Positions 25,295-33,258 of a stretch of 39,336 nucleotides of DNA are shown here, one piece after another. Position numbers and translations under genes: made by a program. The number at the start of each line of letters is the position of its first letter. The first letter of the stretch is position 1. The DNA is taken from positions 1 through 39,336 of the forward strand of contig NZ_DRGM01000189.1 of assembly GCF_011050055.1 (NCBI RefSeq). Reading direction: 5' to 3'. Below the pieces are notes generated by a model. The model was not told where the DNA came from. It worked only from the letters and a program-made list of their open reading frames with translations, and made no database searches. Source of the DNA: Pseudoalteromonas prydzensis (GTDB taxonomy: Bacteria; Pseudomonadota; Gammaproteobacteria; Enterobacterales; Alteromonadaceae).

Positions 25295-26068
25295 TTATCT
25301 GCCATTAAGCTCTATGGTTTCACCGTCATCAGGGATGATAAATCGTGTTAATAAGTTATGTTGACTCAAAAGTATGGTTAAATCTGCGCGGCTTATACGG
25401 CAGTGATCGAGTGCTTCCATATGATTAGCTATGATTATGCCTGTACTCAGCGATGCTAATTCAATAATGTCTTTTTCAGTAAGCAGTAACGGTGCACCAA
25501 TATCGAATTGTGCTTTACCAGTGGGGGCGACAATATAGTCAGGTTGGTTTTTCTTAATAAACTCTCTGATTTCATTGGTCAAAATAGTATCTCCCATTAG
25601 ATAAAGGGTTGCTTCATTCTCAAGTTTTATAAAATACCCTACACCATGTTCCATAAATGGGGTGAGCCAGCCTGTTGTATGTTTTGCTGCAACTTGCTCT
25701 ATTGTGCCGTTGAAAAACGGGCTGCATTGTTCTTTTAATACTTCAGTGTTGATCCCTTTTTTAGTTAAGTAGCGGGAATCGTGTTTAGTGCAAAATGTAG
25801 TAATTTCATTGTTTCGTAGCCAGCGTTCAGCTGCTTTATCTAAATGATCGAAATGGCCTTTTTGACAATGAGTGATCAAAGCGTATGCAATCTTATTTTC
25901 AAGTTGGTGGAATGCACTGGGTAATTCAACCAGTGGGTTTCGTTGTTGGCTTTTATAGTAACGTAGTCTCGGTAAAGTTGATTTTTTGGCAAGCATGGGA
26001 TCAAGTAAAATATACTTGCCTGTAACTTCGATGACTAAGGTTGCATTTCTGATCTGTGTAATTTTCAT
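25295..26068 (-). CDS. MBL-fold metal-dependent hydrolase (COG2220/UlaG-like)
   Basis: 257 aa, cytosolic, no signal peptide. The N-terminus MKITQIRNATLVIEVTGKYILLDPML is typical of UlaG-type beta-lactamase-fold proteins. The metal motif reads THCQKGHFDHLD (H67, H72, D74, H75): the first His is three residues further from the HxDH core than in the usual HxHxDH. Other likely ligands are the Asp in LMGDT and the His in IANHMEALDH. The substrate is unknown; the name does not imply antibiotic resistance. It is divergent from a MerR regulator, with a MerR-type promoter between. The ribosome site AGGAG is strong. Confidence 0.8.
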   Translation of the reverse strand: MKITQIRNATLVIEVTGKYILLDPMLAKKSTLPRLRYYKSQQRNPLVELPSAFHQLENKIAYALITHCQKGHFDHLDKAAERWLRNNEITTFCTKHDSRYLTKKGINTEVLKEQCSPFFNGTIEQVAAKHTTGWLTPFMEHGVGYFIKLENEATLYLMGDTILTNEIREFIKKNQPDYIVAPTGKAQFDIGAPLLLTEKDIIELASLSTGIIIANHMEALDHCRISRADLTILLSQHNLLTRFIIPDDGETIELNGR

Positions 26069-26087
26069 AATTTCTCCTAATTAAAAA

Positions 26088-26121
26088 ACTATGGTAATTT
26101 GTGAAGTTACTCCATAGTCAA
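26088..26121 (-). promoter_or_regulatory. MerR-type promoter with 19-bp spacer
   Basis: On the minus strand, -35 TTGACT (26116-26121) and -10 TACCAT (26091-26096) are 19 bases apart, the over-long spacing that MerR-family activators correct by twisting DNA. The inverted repeat ACTATGG/CCATAGT (26088-26094, 26112-26118) overlaps both elements. It drives the MBL-fold gene. Confidence 0.7.
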
Positions 26122-26131
26122 GTATTTAAAT

Positions 26132-26476
26132 ATGAAAATTGCAGAGTTTGAAAAACAAACAGGACTGTCTCGCGATACGTTGCGTTACTATGAGAAGATA
26201 GGCATGTTAACGCCACCAGTACGAGCGGGTAATGGTTATCGGTATTATGGTCAAGCTCAGCTTCAGGAGCTAGCTTTTATTGAGCGTGGCAAGACTATCG
26301 GTTTTACGCTAACTGAAATCAAAGTAGGCTATGAGCGTTACCAAGCTTTAGGGAGTTTGTGCCCTGAATTCAGCAAACAATTACGAGACAAAAAAGCATT
26401 ACTAGCTAAGCGAATTAGCCAAGATCGTAACGCGATAGCCGTAATAGATAATATGTTGAAGTCATTTTGTAGCTAA
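26132..26476 (+). CDS. MerR-family transcriptional regulator
   Basis: 114 aa. The winged helix-turn-helix is at residues 1-70 (MKIAEFEKQTGLSRDTLRYYEKIGML, NGYRYY), followed by a short coiled dimerisation helix. Two cysteines (near 90 and 113) lie in the C-terminal part, but no classic metal loop is seen, so the effector is unknown. It is divergent from the MBL-fold gene, whose promoter has the 19-bp spacer expected of MerR targets. No Shine-Dalgarno precedes the ATG at 26132, so a leaderless or short-leader transcript is possible. A GNAT gene follows 24 bases downstream. Confidence 0.87.
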   Translation: MKIAEFEKQTGLSRDTLRYYEKIGMLTPPVRAGNGYRYYGQAQLQELAFIERGKTIGFTLTEIKVGYERYQALGSLCPEFSKQLRDKKALLAKRISQDRNAIAVIDNMLKSFCS

Positions 26477-26500
26477 GTTTATTACTTTATTTGAGGGATT

Positions 26501-26905
26501 ATGAAAATAAAACAAATCACATGGCAGCAGGCGTTACCGATCAGGCACTGTGTTTTGTGGCCGCAGAAGCCGCTGCAATTTTGCAAAGTAGTGGGAGATG
26601 AAACGGCCACTCACTTTGGTGGTTTTTTAAATGATGAATTGGTTTGTGTCGCGTCAGTTTATAGCCAAGGAAATGTCGCTCGCTTAAGAAAGTTTGCTAC
26701 CTTAGCTAACTTTCAGGGCAGGGGCGTTGGCTCTGCAGTCATCACCCATGTTATTGCATATCTAAAACAATTGAACATTAACTATTTTTGGTGTGATGCA
26801 CGTACAACCGCGAGTAGTTTTTATCAACAGTTTGGGATGGAAGTTGAAGGCCCAGCGTTTGATAAAGCAGGTGTGCAGTATTATAAAATGTCTGTCAGCT
26901 GGTGA
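26501..26905 (+). CDS. GNAT-family N-acetyltransferase
   Basis: 134 aa, one acetyltransferase domain. The acetyl-CoA binding segment is RKFATLANFQGRGVGSAVI (about 67-85), followed by the beta strand and helix NYFWCDARTTASSFYQQFGME typical of the fold's end. It starts with a strong GAGGG ribosome site and is probably cotranscribed with the merR-type gene. The substrate is unknown; the YjcF/ElaA-like groups are the nearest general match. Confidence 0.82.
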   Translation: MKIKQITWQQALPIRHCVLWPQKPLQFCKVVGDETATHFGGFLNDELVCVASVYSQGNVARLRKFATLANFQGRGVGSAVITHVIAYLKQLNINYFWCDARTTASSFYQQFGMEVEGPAFDKAGVQYYKMSVSW

Positions 26906-27135
26906 TACAAGTACTCAGTGTTTCTCTTTGGTTATTGATAAGTTGCTTCATTAATGCTTAGGGTAAACTCTATAATCTAGCGCGTATTATATAGGTGTCT
27001 AGCACCTAAAATCGTACTCTTTGCATTATTAGCAAGCCCCGATGACTACATTCCAATCGTACAACGGCTCATAACTTATCGCTAAATCAGAGCTGGTAAA
27101 GTTAATTTATTATAATTGTTGTTATTGAGTTGTTA

Positions 27136-27151
27136 ATGTAAGCGCTTACAT
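27136..27151. promoter_or_regulatory. LacI-family operator, perfect 16-bp palindrome
   Basis: ATGTAAGCGCTTACAT has the central GCGC of LacI-family sites and is a perfect palindrome. A second copy lies 128 bp downstream. No LacI regulator gene is adjacent; gntR in this window has a different operator. Confidence 0.75.
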
Positions 27152-27263
27152 GCTAAGTTTATAACTCTGCATACGCTAAAACTATTTAAAAAGGATGGTT
27201 TGTTACTACGCGTATGTTTGAAAAGCGCTACATTGCAATTGTTCGGAATTGCTATGGATCTCA

Positions 27264-27279
27264 ATGTAAGCGCTTTCAT
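27264..27279. promoter_or_regulatory. LacI-family operator, second copy
   Basis: ATGTAAGCGCTTTCAT differs from the upstream palindrome by one base and lies 90 bases before the coding start, close to where a promoter would be. Two sites 128 bp apart could support looping by a tetrameric repressor. Confidence 0.7.
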
Positions 27280-27313
27280 TTCTGTTGTTTGTGAGATGAA
27301 TAAAAAGGACTCG

Positions 27314-27345
27314 TTCTTTAGTGGTTAGCCACTAAAGAAGTTTTA
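27314..27345 (+). promoter_or_regulatory. Strong leader hairpin before the GH16 fusion gene
   Basis: TTCTTTAGTGG (27314-27324) and CCACTAAAGAA (27329-27339) form an 11-bp perfect stem with a TTAG loop, followed by GTTTTATAAAT. It resembles a weak terminator placed 29 bases before the start codon. It could attenuate transcription or stabilise the mRNA. Confidence 0.6.
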
Positions 27346-27368
27346 TAAATTACATTTGGAGACATACA

Positions 27369-30300
27369 GTGAAAACTAACAGCAAGTTAACCACGAGGCT
27401 TGCAAATATTGGGTTTGCAAGCCTGATCATTTGTGCGTCCTCGCAAAGTAATGCTGCCGTGGGCAATTTACTTTGGGAAGATAATTTTAATAATTTAAAT
27501 ACTGACGTTTGGAATATCGATGTTGGTGATGGTTGTGATCAAGGGTTATGTGGCTGGGGCAACCAAGAGCTACAATGGTATAACGAAAATAATGTCTACA
27601 TTAGTGATATTGCTGGGGAGGCCGGCAACAAGGGGCTTGTTCTTGAAGCGCGAAATGAAGCGCTTGGCGGTAAAGCATTTACCTCTGGTAAATTACAAAG
27701 CAAAAATAAATTAGCTGTGCAATACGGCATGATAGAAATTAGAATGAAAGTGTCTGATGTGGATACTGGCTTATGGCCTGCGCTTTGGATGCTCGGTACC
27801 AGTACCGCAGATTGGCCTGCTAAAGGCGAAATTGACATCATGGAAATGGGGCAATCTCAAGCAGGGCGAAGTGATGCTGGCTTTGCTGGTGCACCGAGTA
27901 ATAACTATACAGGATCAAATTTAATTTTTTATGCGGATGCAGCCTGCAGTACTGGTAATCCATCATGCGCCGCAAGTGTGGCGTATCAAACAGACAACGC
28001 TCATTTGTCATCAACACCACTTACAAACCGATTCGTAACGTATCGAACTTATTGGACAGAAGATGAAATTCGTTTCACCGTTGAAGACAATGGTGTTGAA
28101 TACGATATGTTTGATAATCCATTTGCGATAACCGCTGAATCCAGTGAGTTTAATGCGCCATTTTATTTATTAATGAACCTTGCAGTGGGGGGATTATTTA
28201 CCGATGCGCTGACAAACGAACAAGTCACTGCGCCATTACCTGGAAAAATGGTGGTCGATTATGTTCGTGTTTATGAACTAGATGGTCAAGGCGAAGTATT
28301 CAATGGCAATCTAACGCAACCAGAAGTCGGCACATTTAATGTATTTAGTGAAGGCCCTAGCGATAATGAGTTAGTCGCTGGTAGCAATGCCGATATTTAT
28401 ATTTGGAATCAAAATTCACTCAGCCAAGGTACAACCACGGCTTATGAGGGAAGTGACGTTATTGCGTGGCAATATTCGCCTGATCAATGGTTTGGAGCAG
28501 GTATTCAAAGTCGTCAAGCACGTGATATGAGTAATTTTAGAGATGGCCACCTTAACTTTAATATTAAAATTCCTGCCGATGTTAGTTTTAGAATAGGTAT
28601 CGCTGATACCTACACTAATGAGAATTGGATCACCTTTCCAGCCAATATTAACCAATATGGGCTGGTGCGAGACGGTCAGTGGAGTGAAGTAAGTATTCCT
28701 ATAACTGATTTAGCTGGGAGCATGGTCGCATTACAATCGATTAAAAATCATTTTAATATTGTATCGGTCGCAACTGAGGAGCCAAATTATAGCTTCCAAA
28801 TGGCCATTGATGATATTACATGGACTGGCGGCGGCAGTGCGCCAAACGATAGCGATCAAGATGGTGTCAATGACAGCCTTGACCAATGCCCTGGTACCCA
28901 AGCTGGTATTGAGGTTGATGCCACAGGCTGCCCTGTGATTATTTTACCCGATGGTTTAGAGCAACCTTCAACAGATAGCCTTACTTTTTACGTTAACAGC
29001 ACCGGTTGGGCTGACGTGCATTATACAATCAATGGCGGTGACCAACAAAATGTTCGTATGCAAGTTATCAATGGCCGGAATGAACTCACTCTGACAGGAC
29101 TCGTGGCTGGTGATGTGGTTAGCTTTTGGTTTACCTACTTACAAAATGATGGTGTTGTTACAGACACAGCTGAACAAACGCATACATTTTCAGATCCAGC
29201 TTCAGGGAATAATGGTGATGGAGATAGCGATGGTGTCAATGATGATATTGATCAATGCTTAAACACGCCGATGGGTGATGTTGTTGATGCTCAAGGTTGC
29301 AGTATAGTGGTAACCGAGCAACTTCGTCTCGAAGCTGAAGATTACAGTAACTATTTAGATAATGACGCGGGTAATACTGGTGGAGAATATCGCAACGATG
29401 ATGTCGACATTGAAACCACAAGTGATAGTGGCGGTGGTTACAATGTAGGTTGGACATCCGCGGGTGAGTGGCTTGAGTTTCAAGCTAATCTTGGCGCAGG
29501 TACGTATAATTTAACAACTCGTGTTGCATCAGAAATTGGTAACGGTACATACATTGTATCGATTAATGGTAACGTGATTGCCAGCGATGTTGTGCCTACA
29601 ACCGGTGGCTGGCAAACGTTTATTAGTCAAACAATCGCGTCGGTTACTTTAAATGAAGGTGTGCACACTGTTCGTATTGAAATGACGGGCGGTGAATTTA
29701 ATTTAAATTGGCTAGAATTTAACCTTGCCAACCAAACAGAAAATGACAGTGATAATGATGGGGTGAGTGACAGCCAAGATCAATGCCCAAATACACCTGC
29801 AGGCAGCCAAGTAAATAGTCAAGGTTGTGAGATCAACCTAGGCAATGTGATCCCTTTATACGATACGACTACGCAATTAGAGCCGGCTATTAGCTATGAC
29901 CGAGGAGATGCGTTAATTACCCGGTTCGCCGATCGTGGTCGTGACCGCCATGCCAAGGAAGATCAATTTCAAATTTATGATCATTATTTATCCCATTACT
30001 GGGCACACCGTACTGCGCAATTTGAAATAGCTGACTTTGTCGCCAAAGGTGGCTCACGGATAGAAGTGACCTTTATTACTGAGTGGAAACTAGGGGCACG
30101 AGAGTTTCGCGCTTGGTATCGCGGTTTAGGAACTGTTGCTGAGTACCATGGCAATTACTTTGGCGGTGGTGCTGTGGTTGAGTTGGATAACGGTAGTTAT
30201 GATACAGACTTTAATAAGATCAGCGGATCTGGTGATCAATACCGTTATCGCGTCATTATTGATGATTATCGACCGTTAAATTGGGAGCCTGCTGGTGGTT

Positions 30301-31817
30301 CTTTACCACTTGAAGTTGGTCAACGCATGGAGTTTGAAGTTAGCCAATTTCTGGATGCACCACCAGAGGGCCGTGAAAACTATTATGGCACCACTTACTT
30401 ATATATTGTCGGTGAAGGATTGGTACCTTGGAAAACAGTAGGGGACTTTAACGATCCTTCATCACAACGAGAAGATTCATACCCGATTGCCGAGCAAGGT
30501 TGGCTAGGTGGTAAAACCACACTTCCTTATAACTATACCAATGAGCCAGATAATCACTTTATGCAAATGGCGACTAATTTATCGAGCTTAAATGGCCAAA
30601 CATTTGTGCAAGGGCGACGTGTTCATCACAGTAGTTTTGTCAATGGTGAGCACGATGAGCTAAATGGTGAAAATGGTGTATTTAATGCCGTTGTAGGAAA
30701 GTCAGGCCCGCATTATATTAATGACAGCTGCGCGGGATGTCACGTACGTAATGGTCGCGCTGCGCCACCAGAAGTAGGTGGCTCTTTAGCTAAGTGGGTG
30801 TTTAAAGTGGCCGATATTAATGGCAACTCTCATCCCTTATTAGGCAATGTTTTACAGCCTAAAAACCTTGGTATTAACGATGCTACGCAAGGTGAAGGGG
30901 ATGTTACTATTGCATCATGGGCTCAAAGTAATGGCTTACGCTCGCCTAACTACCAATTTAGTAAAACCACCCCAGCGCGTTACTCTGCTCGTATTGCCCC
31001 CCAATTAGTTGGTTTAGGTTTACTTGAGGCTATCCCAGAGAGTGCCGTATTAGCTTTAGCTGATGAGCACGACAATAACGGCGATGGGATTTCGGGTAAA
31101 GCACAACGGGTAACCGATCCTATTACAGGCCAAACACGTTTAGGACGCTTTGGTTATAAAGCTGCGGCTGCATCTATTAAGCACCAAGTAGCGGGGGCTT
31201 TTAATACTGATATGGGGGTGACCAATTCGGTTTTCCCAAATCCAGACTGCGGCGCATCACAATCAAGTTGTGGTAATGCAGGTGTTGAAGTGTCTGATCA
31301 ACACCTTGACGAATTGAGTAAATACATTGCTTTACTTGGCGTACGTGCTCAGCGCGACCTTGACGATCCGCAAGTGCAATTAGGCAAAACACTCTTTACC
31401 TCAATTGGCTGTGAAGGTTGCCATACTGGCACATTCGAAACCAGTGAATATCACCCGTTCTCTGAGCTAAGAGCACAAACTATTCACCCATATACTGATT
31501 TATTACTGCATGATATGGGACCTGGTTTAGCTGATAACTTAGGTGAAGGCTTGGCCACTGGCGCTGAGTGGCGAACAGCACCTCTTTGGGGCATTGGTTT
31601 ATCTGCATGTGTGACAGGCGGTGTGGATAATATTCTTGGCGGGCAAGGCAATGAGTTTTGTACTGCACAGCCAAGCTACCTACATGATGGCCGCGCCAGA
31701 ACGATAGAAGAAGCTATCTTATGGCATGATGGAGAAGCGCAAGCTTCAAGAATTGCTTATGAAAGCTTGTCAGTAAATGACCAGTCAGCAGTACTGACAT
31801 TTTTAAATTCACTTTAA
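27369..31817 (+). CDS. Secreted GH16 beta-glucanase / CBM / di-heme cytochrome (DUF1111) fusion
   Basis: 1482 aa. In order: signal peptide 1-29; GH16 domain about 31-305 with catalytic EIDIME (E154, D156, E159), probably a laminarinase; a galactose-binding-like beta-sandwich about 312-490; thrombospondin type-3 linker 493-523; a CBM56-like beta-1,3-glucan module about 530-606; second linker about 615-648; CBM6 about 650-788; third linker about 791-822; an unassigned module about 826-1050; and a C-terminal di-heme oxidoreductase (DUF1111) with haem motifs CAGCH (1121-1125) and CEGCH (1348-1352), GLGLLEAIPES, TDLLLHDMG and HDGRARTIEEAILWH. It starts at a GTG with GGAG seven bases before. One continuous frame with no slippery site at the joins suggests a true fusion. 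A hydrolase bound to glucan may bring a redox domain to it (inference). Confidence 0.88.
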   Translation: MKTNSKLTTRLANIGFASLIICASSQSNAAVGNLLWEDNFNNLNTDVWNIDVGDGCDQGLCGWGNQELQWYNENNVYISDIAGEAGNKGLVLEARNEALGGKAFTSGKLQSKNKLAVQYGMIEIRMKVSDVDTGLWPALWMLGTSTADWPAKGEIDIMEMGQSQAGRSDAGFAGAPSNNYTGSNLIFYADAACSTGNPSCAASVAYQTDNAHLSSTPLTNRFVTYRTYWTEDEIRFTVEDNGVEYDMFDNPFAITAESSEFNAPFYLLMNLAVGGLFTDALTNEQVTAPLPGKMVVDYVRVYELDGQGEVFNGNLTQPEVGTFNVFSEGPSDNELVAGSNADIYIWNQNSLSQGTTTAYEGSDVIAWQYSPDQWFGAGIQSRQARDMSNFRDGHLNFNIKIPADVSFRIGIADTYTNENWITFPANINQYGLVRDGQWSEVSIPITDLAGSMVALQSIKNHFNIVSVATEEPNYSFQMAIDDITWTGGGSAPNDSDQDGVNDSLDQCPGTQAGIEVDATGCPVIILPDGLEQPSTDSLTFYVNSTGWADVHYTINGGDQQNVRMQVINGRNELTLTGLVAGDVVSFWFTYLQNDGVVTDTAEQTHTFSDPASGNNGDGDSDGVNDDIDQCLNTPMGDVVDAQGCSIVVTEQLRLEAEDYSNYLDNDAGNTGGEYRNDDVDIETTSDSGGGYNVGWTSAGEWLEFQANLGAGTYNLTTRVASEIGNGTYIVSINGNVIASDVVPTTGGWQTFISQTIASVTLNEGVHTVRIEMTGGEFNLNWLEFNLANQTENDSDNDGVSDSQDQCPNTPAGSQVNSQGCEINLGNVIPLYDTTTQLEPAISYDRGDALITRFADRGRDRHAKEDQFQIYDHYLSHYWAHRTAQFEIADFVAKGGSRIEVTFITEWKLGAREFRAWYRGLGTVAEYHGNYFGGGAVVELDNGSYDTDFNKISGSGDQYRYRVIIDDYRPLNWEPAGGSLPLEVGQRMEFEVSQFLDAPPEGRENYYGTTYLYIVGEGLVPWKTVGDFNDPSSQREDSYPIAEQGWLGGKTTLPYNYTNEPDNHFMQMATNLSSLNGQTFVQGRRVHHSSFVNGEHDELNGENGVFNAVVGKSGPHYINDSCAGCHVRNGRAAPPEVGGSLAKWVFKVADINGNSHPLLGNVLQPKNLGINDATQGEGDVTIASWAQSNGLRSPNYQFSKTTPARYSARIAPQLVGLGLLEAIPESAVLALADEHDNNGDGISGKAQRVTDPITGQTRLGRFGYKAAAASIKHQVAGAFNTDMGVTNSVFPNPDCGASQSSCGNAGVEVSDQHLDELSKYIALLGVRAQRDLDDPQVQLGKTLFTSIGCEGCHTGTFETSEYHPFSELRAQTIHPYTDLLLHDMGPGLADNLGEGLATGAEWRTAPLWGIGLSACVTGGVDNILGGQGNEFCTAQPSYLHDGRARTIEEAILWHDGEAQASRIAYESLSVNDQSAVLTFLNSL

Positions 31818-31840
31818 AAATCAGCAGCTAAGTACTTTAT

Positions 31841-31874
31841 GAATATACCCACTTAGTGTGGGTATATTCGTTTT
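31841..31874 (+). terminator. Terminator of the GH16 fusion gene
   Basis: A 12-bp perfect stem (31841-31852 with 31858-31869), a five-base loop and a following GTTTT. It lies 23 bases after the stop, between two convergent genes; the minus-strand side lacks a T tract. Confidence 0.85.
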
Positions 31875-31898
31875 ATAGCATTAGTGTTTCTGCGTAGA

Positions 31899-33209
31899 TT
31901 ATTTTGTCATAGCAAAATAATCTACAACTAACTGGGTCATCGCATTGACACCTAATTGTAAGGCTTTTTCATCGGCGAAAAACTGTGGCGAATGATTACT
32001 TGCAGCCGTTTTTGCATTTTGACCTTGCGGTGTTACACCTAGAAAGAAGAATAGCCCCGGCGTTTCTAACGCGTAGTAACTAAAATCCTCAGCCCCAGTG
32101 ATGAGATCAGTAGTGATAATGTTACTTTGACCCGCGACTTTAGCTAACGTCGGCGTCATTTTTTGCGTTAACCCGACGTTATTGACTGTTACTGGGTAAC
32201 CATGATCTATGTGCACATCCGCTTTAGCACCGGCTGATTCAGCAACTAGCTGTGCGGTTTTCGTCAAGCGTTTTTTAATATCAGCACGCATTGCCTGATC
32301 AAAAGTACGAATAGTACCAATTAACTCGACATTATCAGGAATAATATTTGAACGTACGCCGCCATTAATTGCCCCAAAGGAGATCACTGAAGGCGCTTTA
32401 GTGACGTCAACTTGGCGTGACGAAATTGTTTGCGTAGCCATAATAATTTGCGAGGCCGCAACGATCGGATCAACACCATTCCATGGTCGTGAGCCATGAG
32501 TTTGTTGTCCTTGCACATTGATTGAAAACGAGTCTGAGCTGGCCATCAGCGGCCCTTCACGAAAGCCAATCTGGCCGGTGTTTAATGAACTGGTTACATG
32601 TAAACCAAATACGGCTTCAGGTTTTTCTTTAAATAAGCCTTCTTTGAGCATTAGCTCAGCGCCGCCTTCTTCACCTTCAGGGGCACCTTCTTCTGCTGGT
32701 TGAAAGACAAATAATACATCACCCGCTAAGTCATCTTGAACTTTAGCCAAAGACTCGGCCACAGCCATCAAAATGGCAACATGATTATCATGACCACACG
32801 CATGCATCACACCAACTTCATTACCACGGTAGGTAGAGGTCTGAGTAGAAGCAAACGGTAAATCAACTTGTTCAGTCACAGGGAGGGCATCCATGTCTGC
32901 ACGAAGCGCTATTAAGGGGCCTTTTTTGCCGCCTTTAAGTTTAGCAACCACACCGGTATGGGCTACCCCAGTTTGTACTTCTAAACCCAGTGCTTCTAAG
33001 TGCTTGGTAATGTATTTAGCGGTTTCAAATTCGCGGTTACTCAGTTCTGGATATTGATGGAGATGGCGTCGCCAAGTGATCACTTTTTCACTGACGCTGT
33101 GGTTGGCTTTTTGAAGATTTACGTTTAGCTGCTCATTAGAAGCTGCTGCAAAACTAGGTGAAGATAGTGTGCTTAGTAATATACTGCTGATAATAATTTT
33201 GTTTAACAT
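31899..33209 (-). CDS. Exported M20D-family amidohydrolase
   Basis: 436 aa with a signal peptide (1-21, ending SFAA). Zinc-dependent hydrolase of N-acyl amino acids or similar amides, in the hippurate / indole-acetyl-amino-acid hydrolase group. Metal residues: HACGHD (C138, H140), PAEEG (E173, E174), GLHV (H204) and SNHSPQFF (H406). ALRADMDALPVTE is also diagnostic. The signal peptide puts it in the periplasm, which is less common than the cytosolic forms. It is divergent from a Crp/Fnr-type regulator across only 49 bases. The ribosome site AAGGGA is good. Confidence 0.9.
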   Translation of the reverse strand: MLNKIIISSILLSTLSSPSFAAASNEQLNVNLQKANHSVSEKVITWRRHLHQYPELSNREFETAKYITKHLEALGLEVQTGVAHTGVVAKLKGGKKGPLIALRADMDALPVTEQVDLPFASTQTSTYRGNEVGVMHACGHDNHVAILMAVAESLAKVQDDLAGDVLFVFQPAEEGAPEGEEGGAELMLKEGLFKEKPEAVFGLHVTSSLNTGQIGFREGPLMASSDSFSINVQGQQTHGSRPWNGVDPIVAASQIIMATQTISSRQVDVTKAPSVISFGAINGGVRSNIIPDNVELIGTIRTFDQAMRADIKKRLTKTAQLVAESAGAKADVHIDHGYPVTVNNVGLTQKMTPTLAKVAGQSNIITTDLITGAEDFSYYALETPGLFFFLGVTPQGQNAKTAASNHSPQFFADEKALQLGVNAMTQLVVDYFAMTK

Positions 33210-33230
33210 AGCAATCCCTTTTATTATTTG

Positions 33231-33246
33231 TGCATTAACTAATGTA
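33231..33246. promoter_or_regulatory. Imperfect palindrome between the amidohydrolase and Crp/Fnr genes
   Basis: TGCATTAACTAATGTA has 7-base arms with one mismatch, in the 49-base divergent gap. It could be the regulator's own site but does not match the usual CRP or FNR consensus. Confidence 0.35.
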
Positions 33247-33258
33247 GAGTAAACCGCA

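Larger units (their letters stand above)
26906..27368. other. Long intergenic control region before the GH16 fusion gene
   Basis: This 463-base stretch contains no convincing gene. It holds a TATAAT at 26971-26976 without a good -35, a small hairpin (26992-27008), two LacI-type operators and a leader hairpin, the last three listed separately. No promoter for the downstream gene could be fixed by eye. Confidence 0.6.

Noticed and set aside
25295..26068. Antibiotic resistance function for the beta-lactamase-fold gene
   Set aside because: No export signal and closest resemblance to UlaG-like cytosolic hydrolases, not to beta-lactamases.
26971..27008. TATAAT with a GC-rich segment after it and a small hairpin, suggesting a small RNA
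   Set aside because: No suitable -35 box, no terminator downstream and only a six-pair stem; support is too weak.
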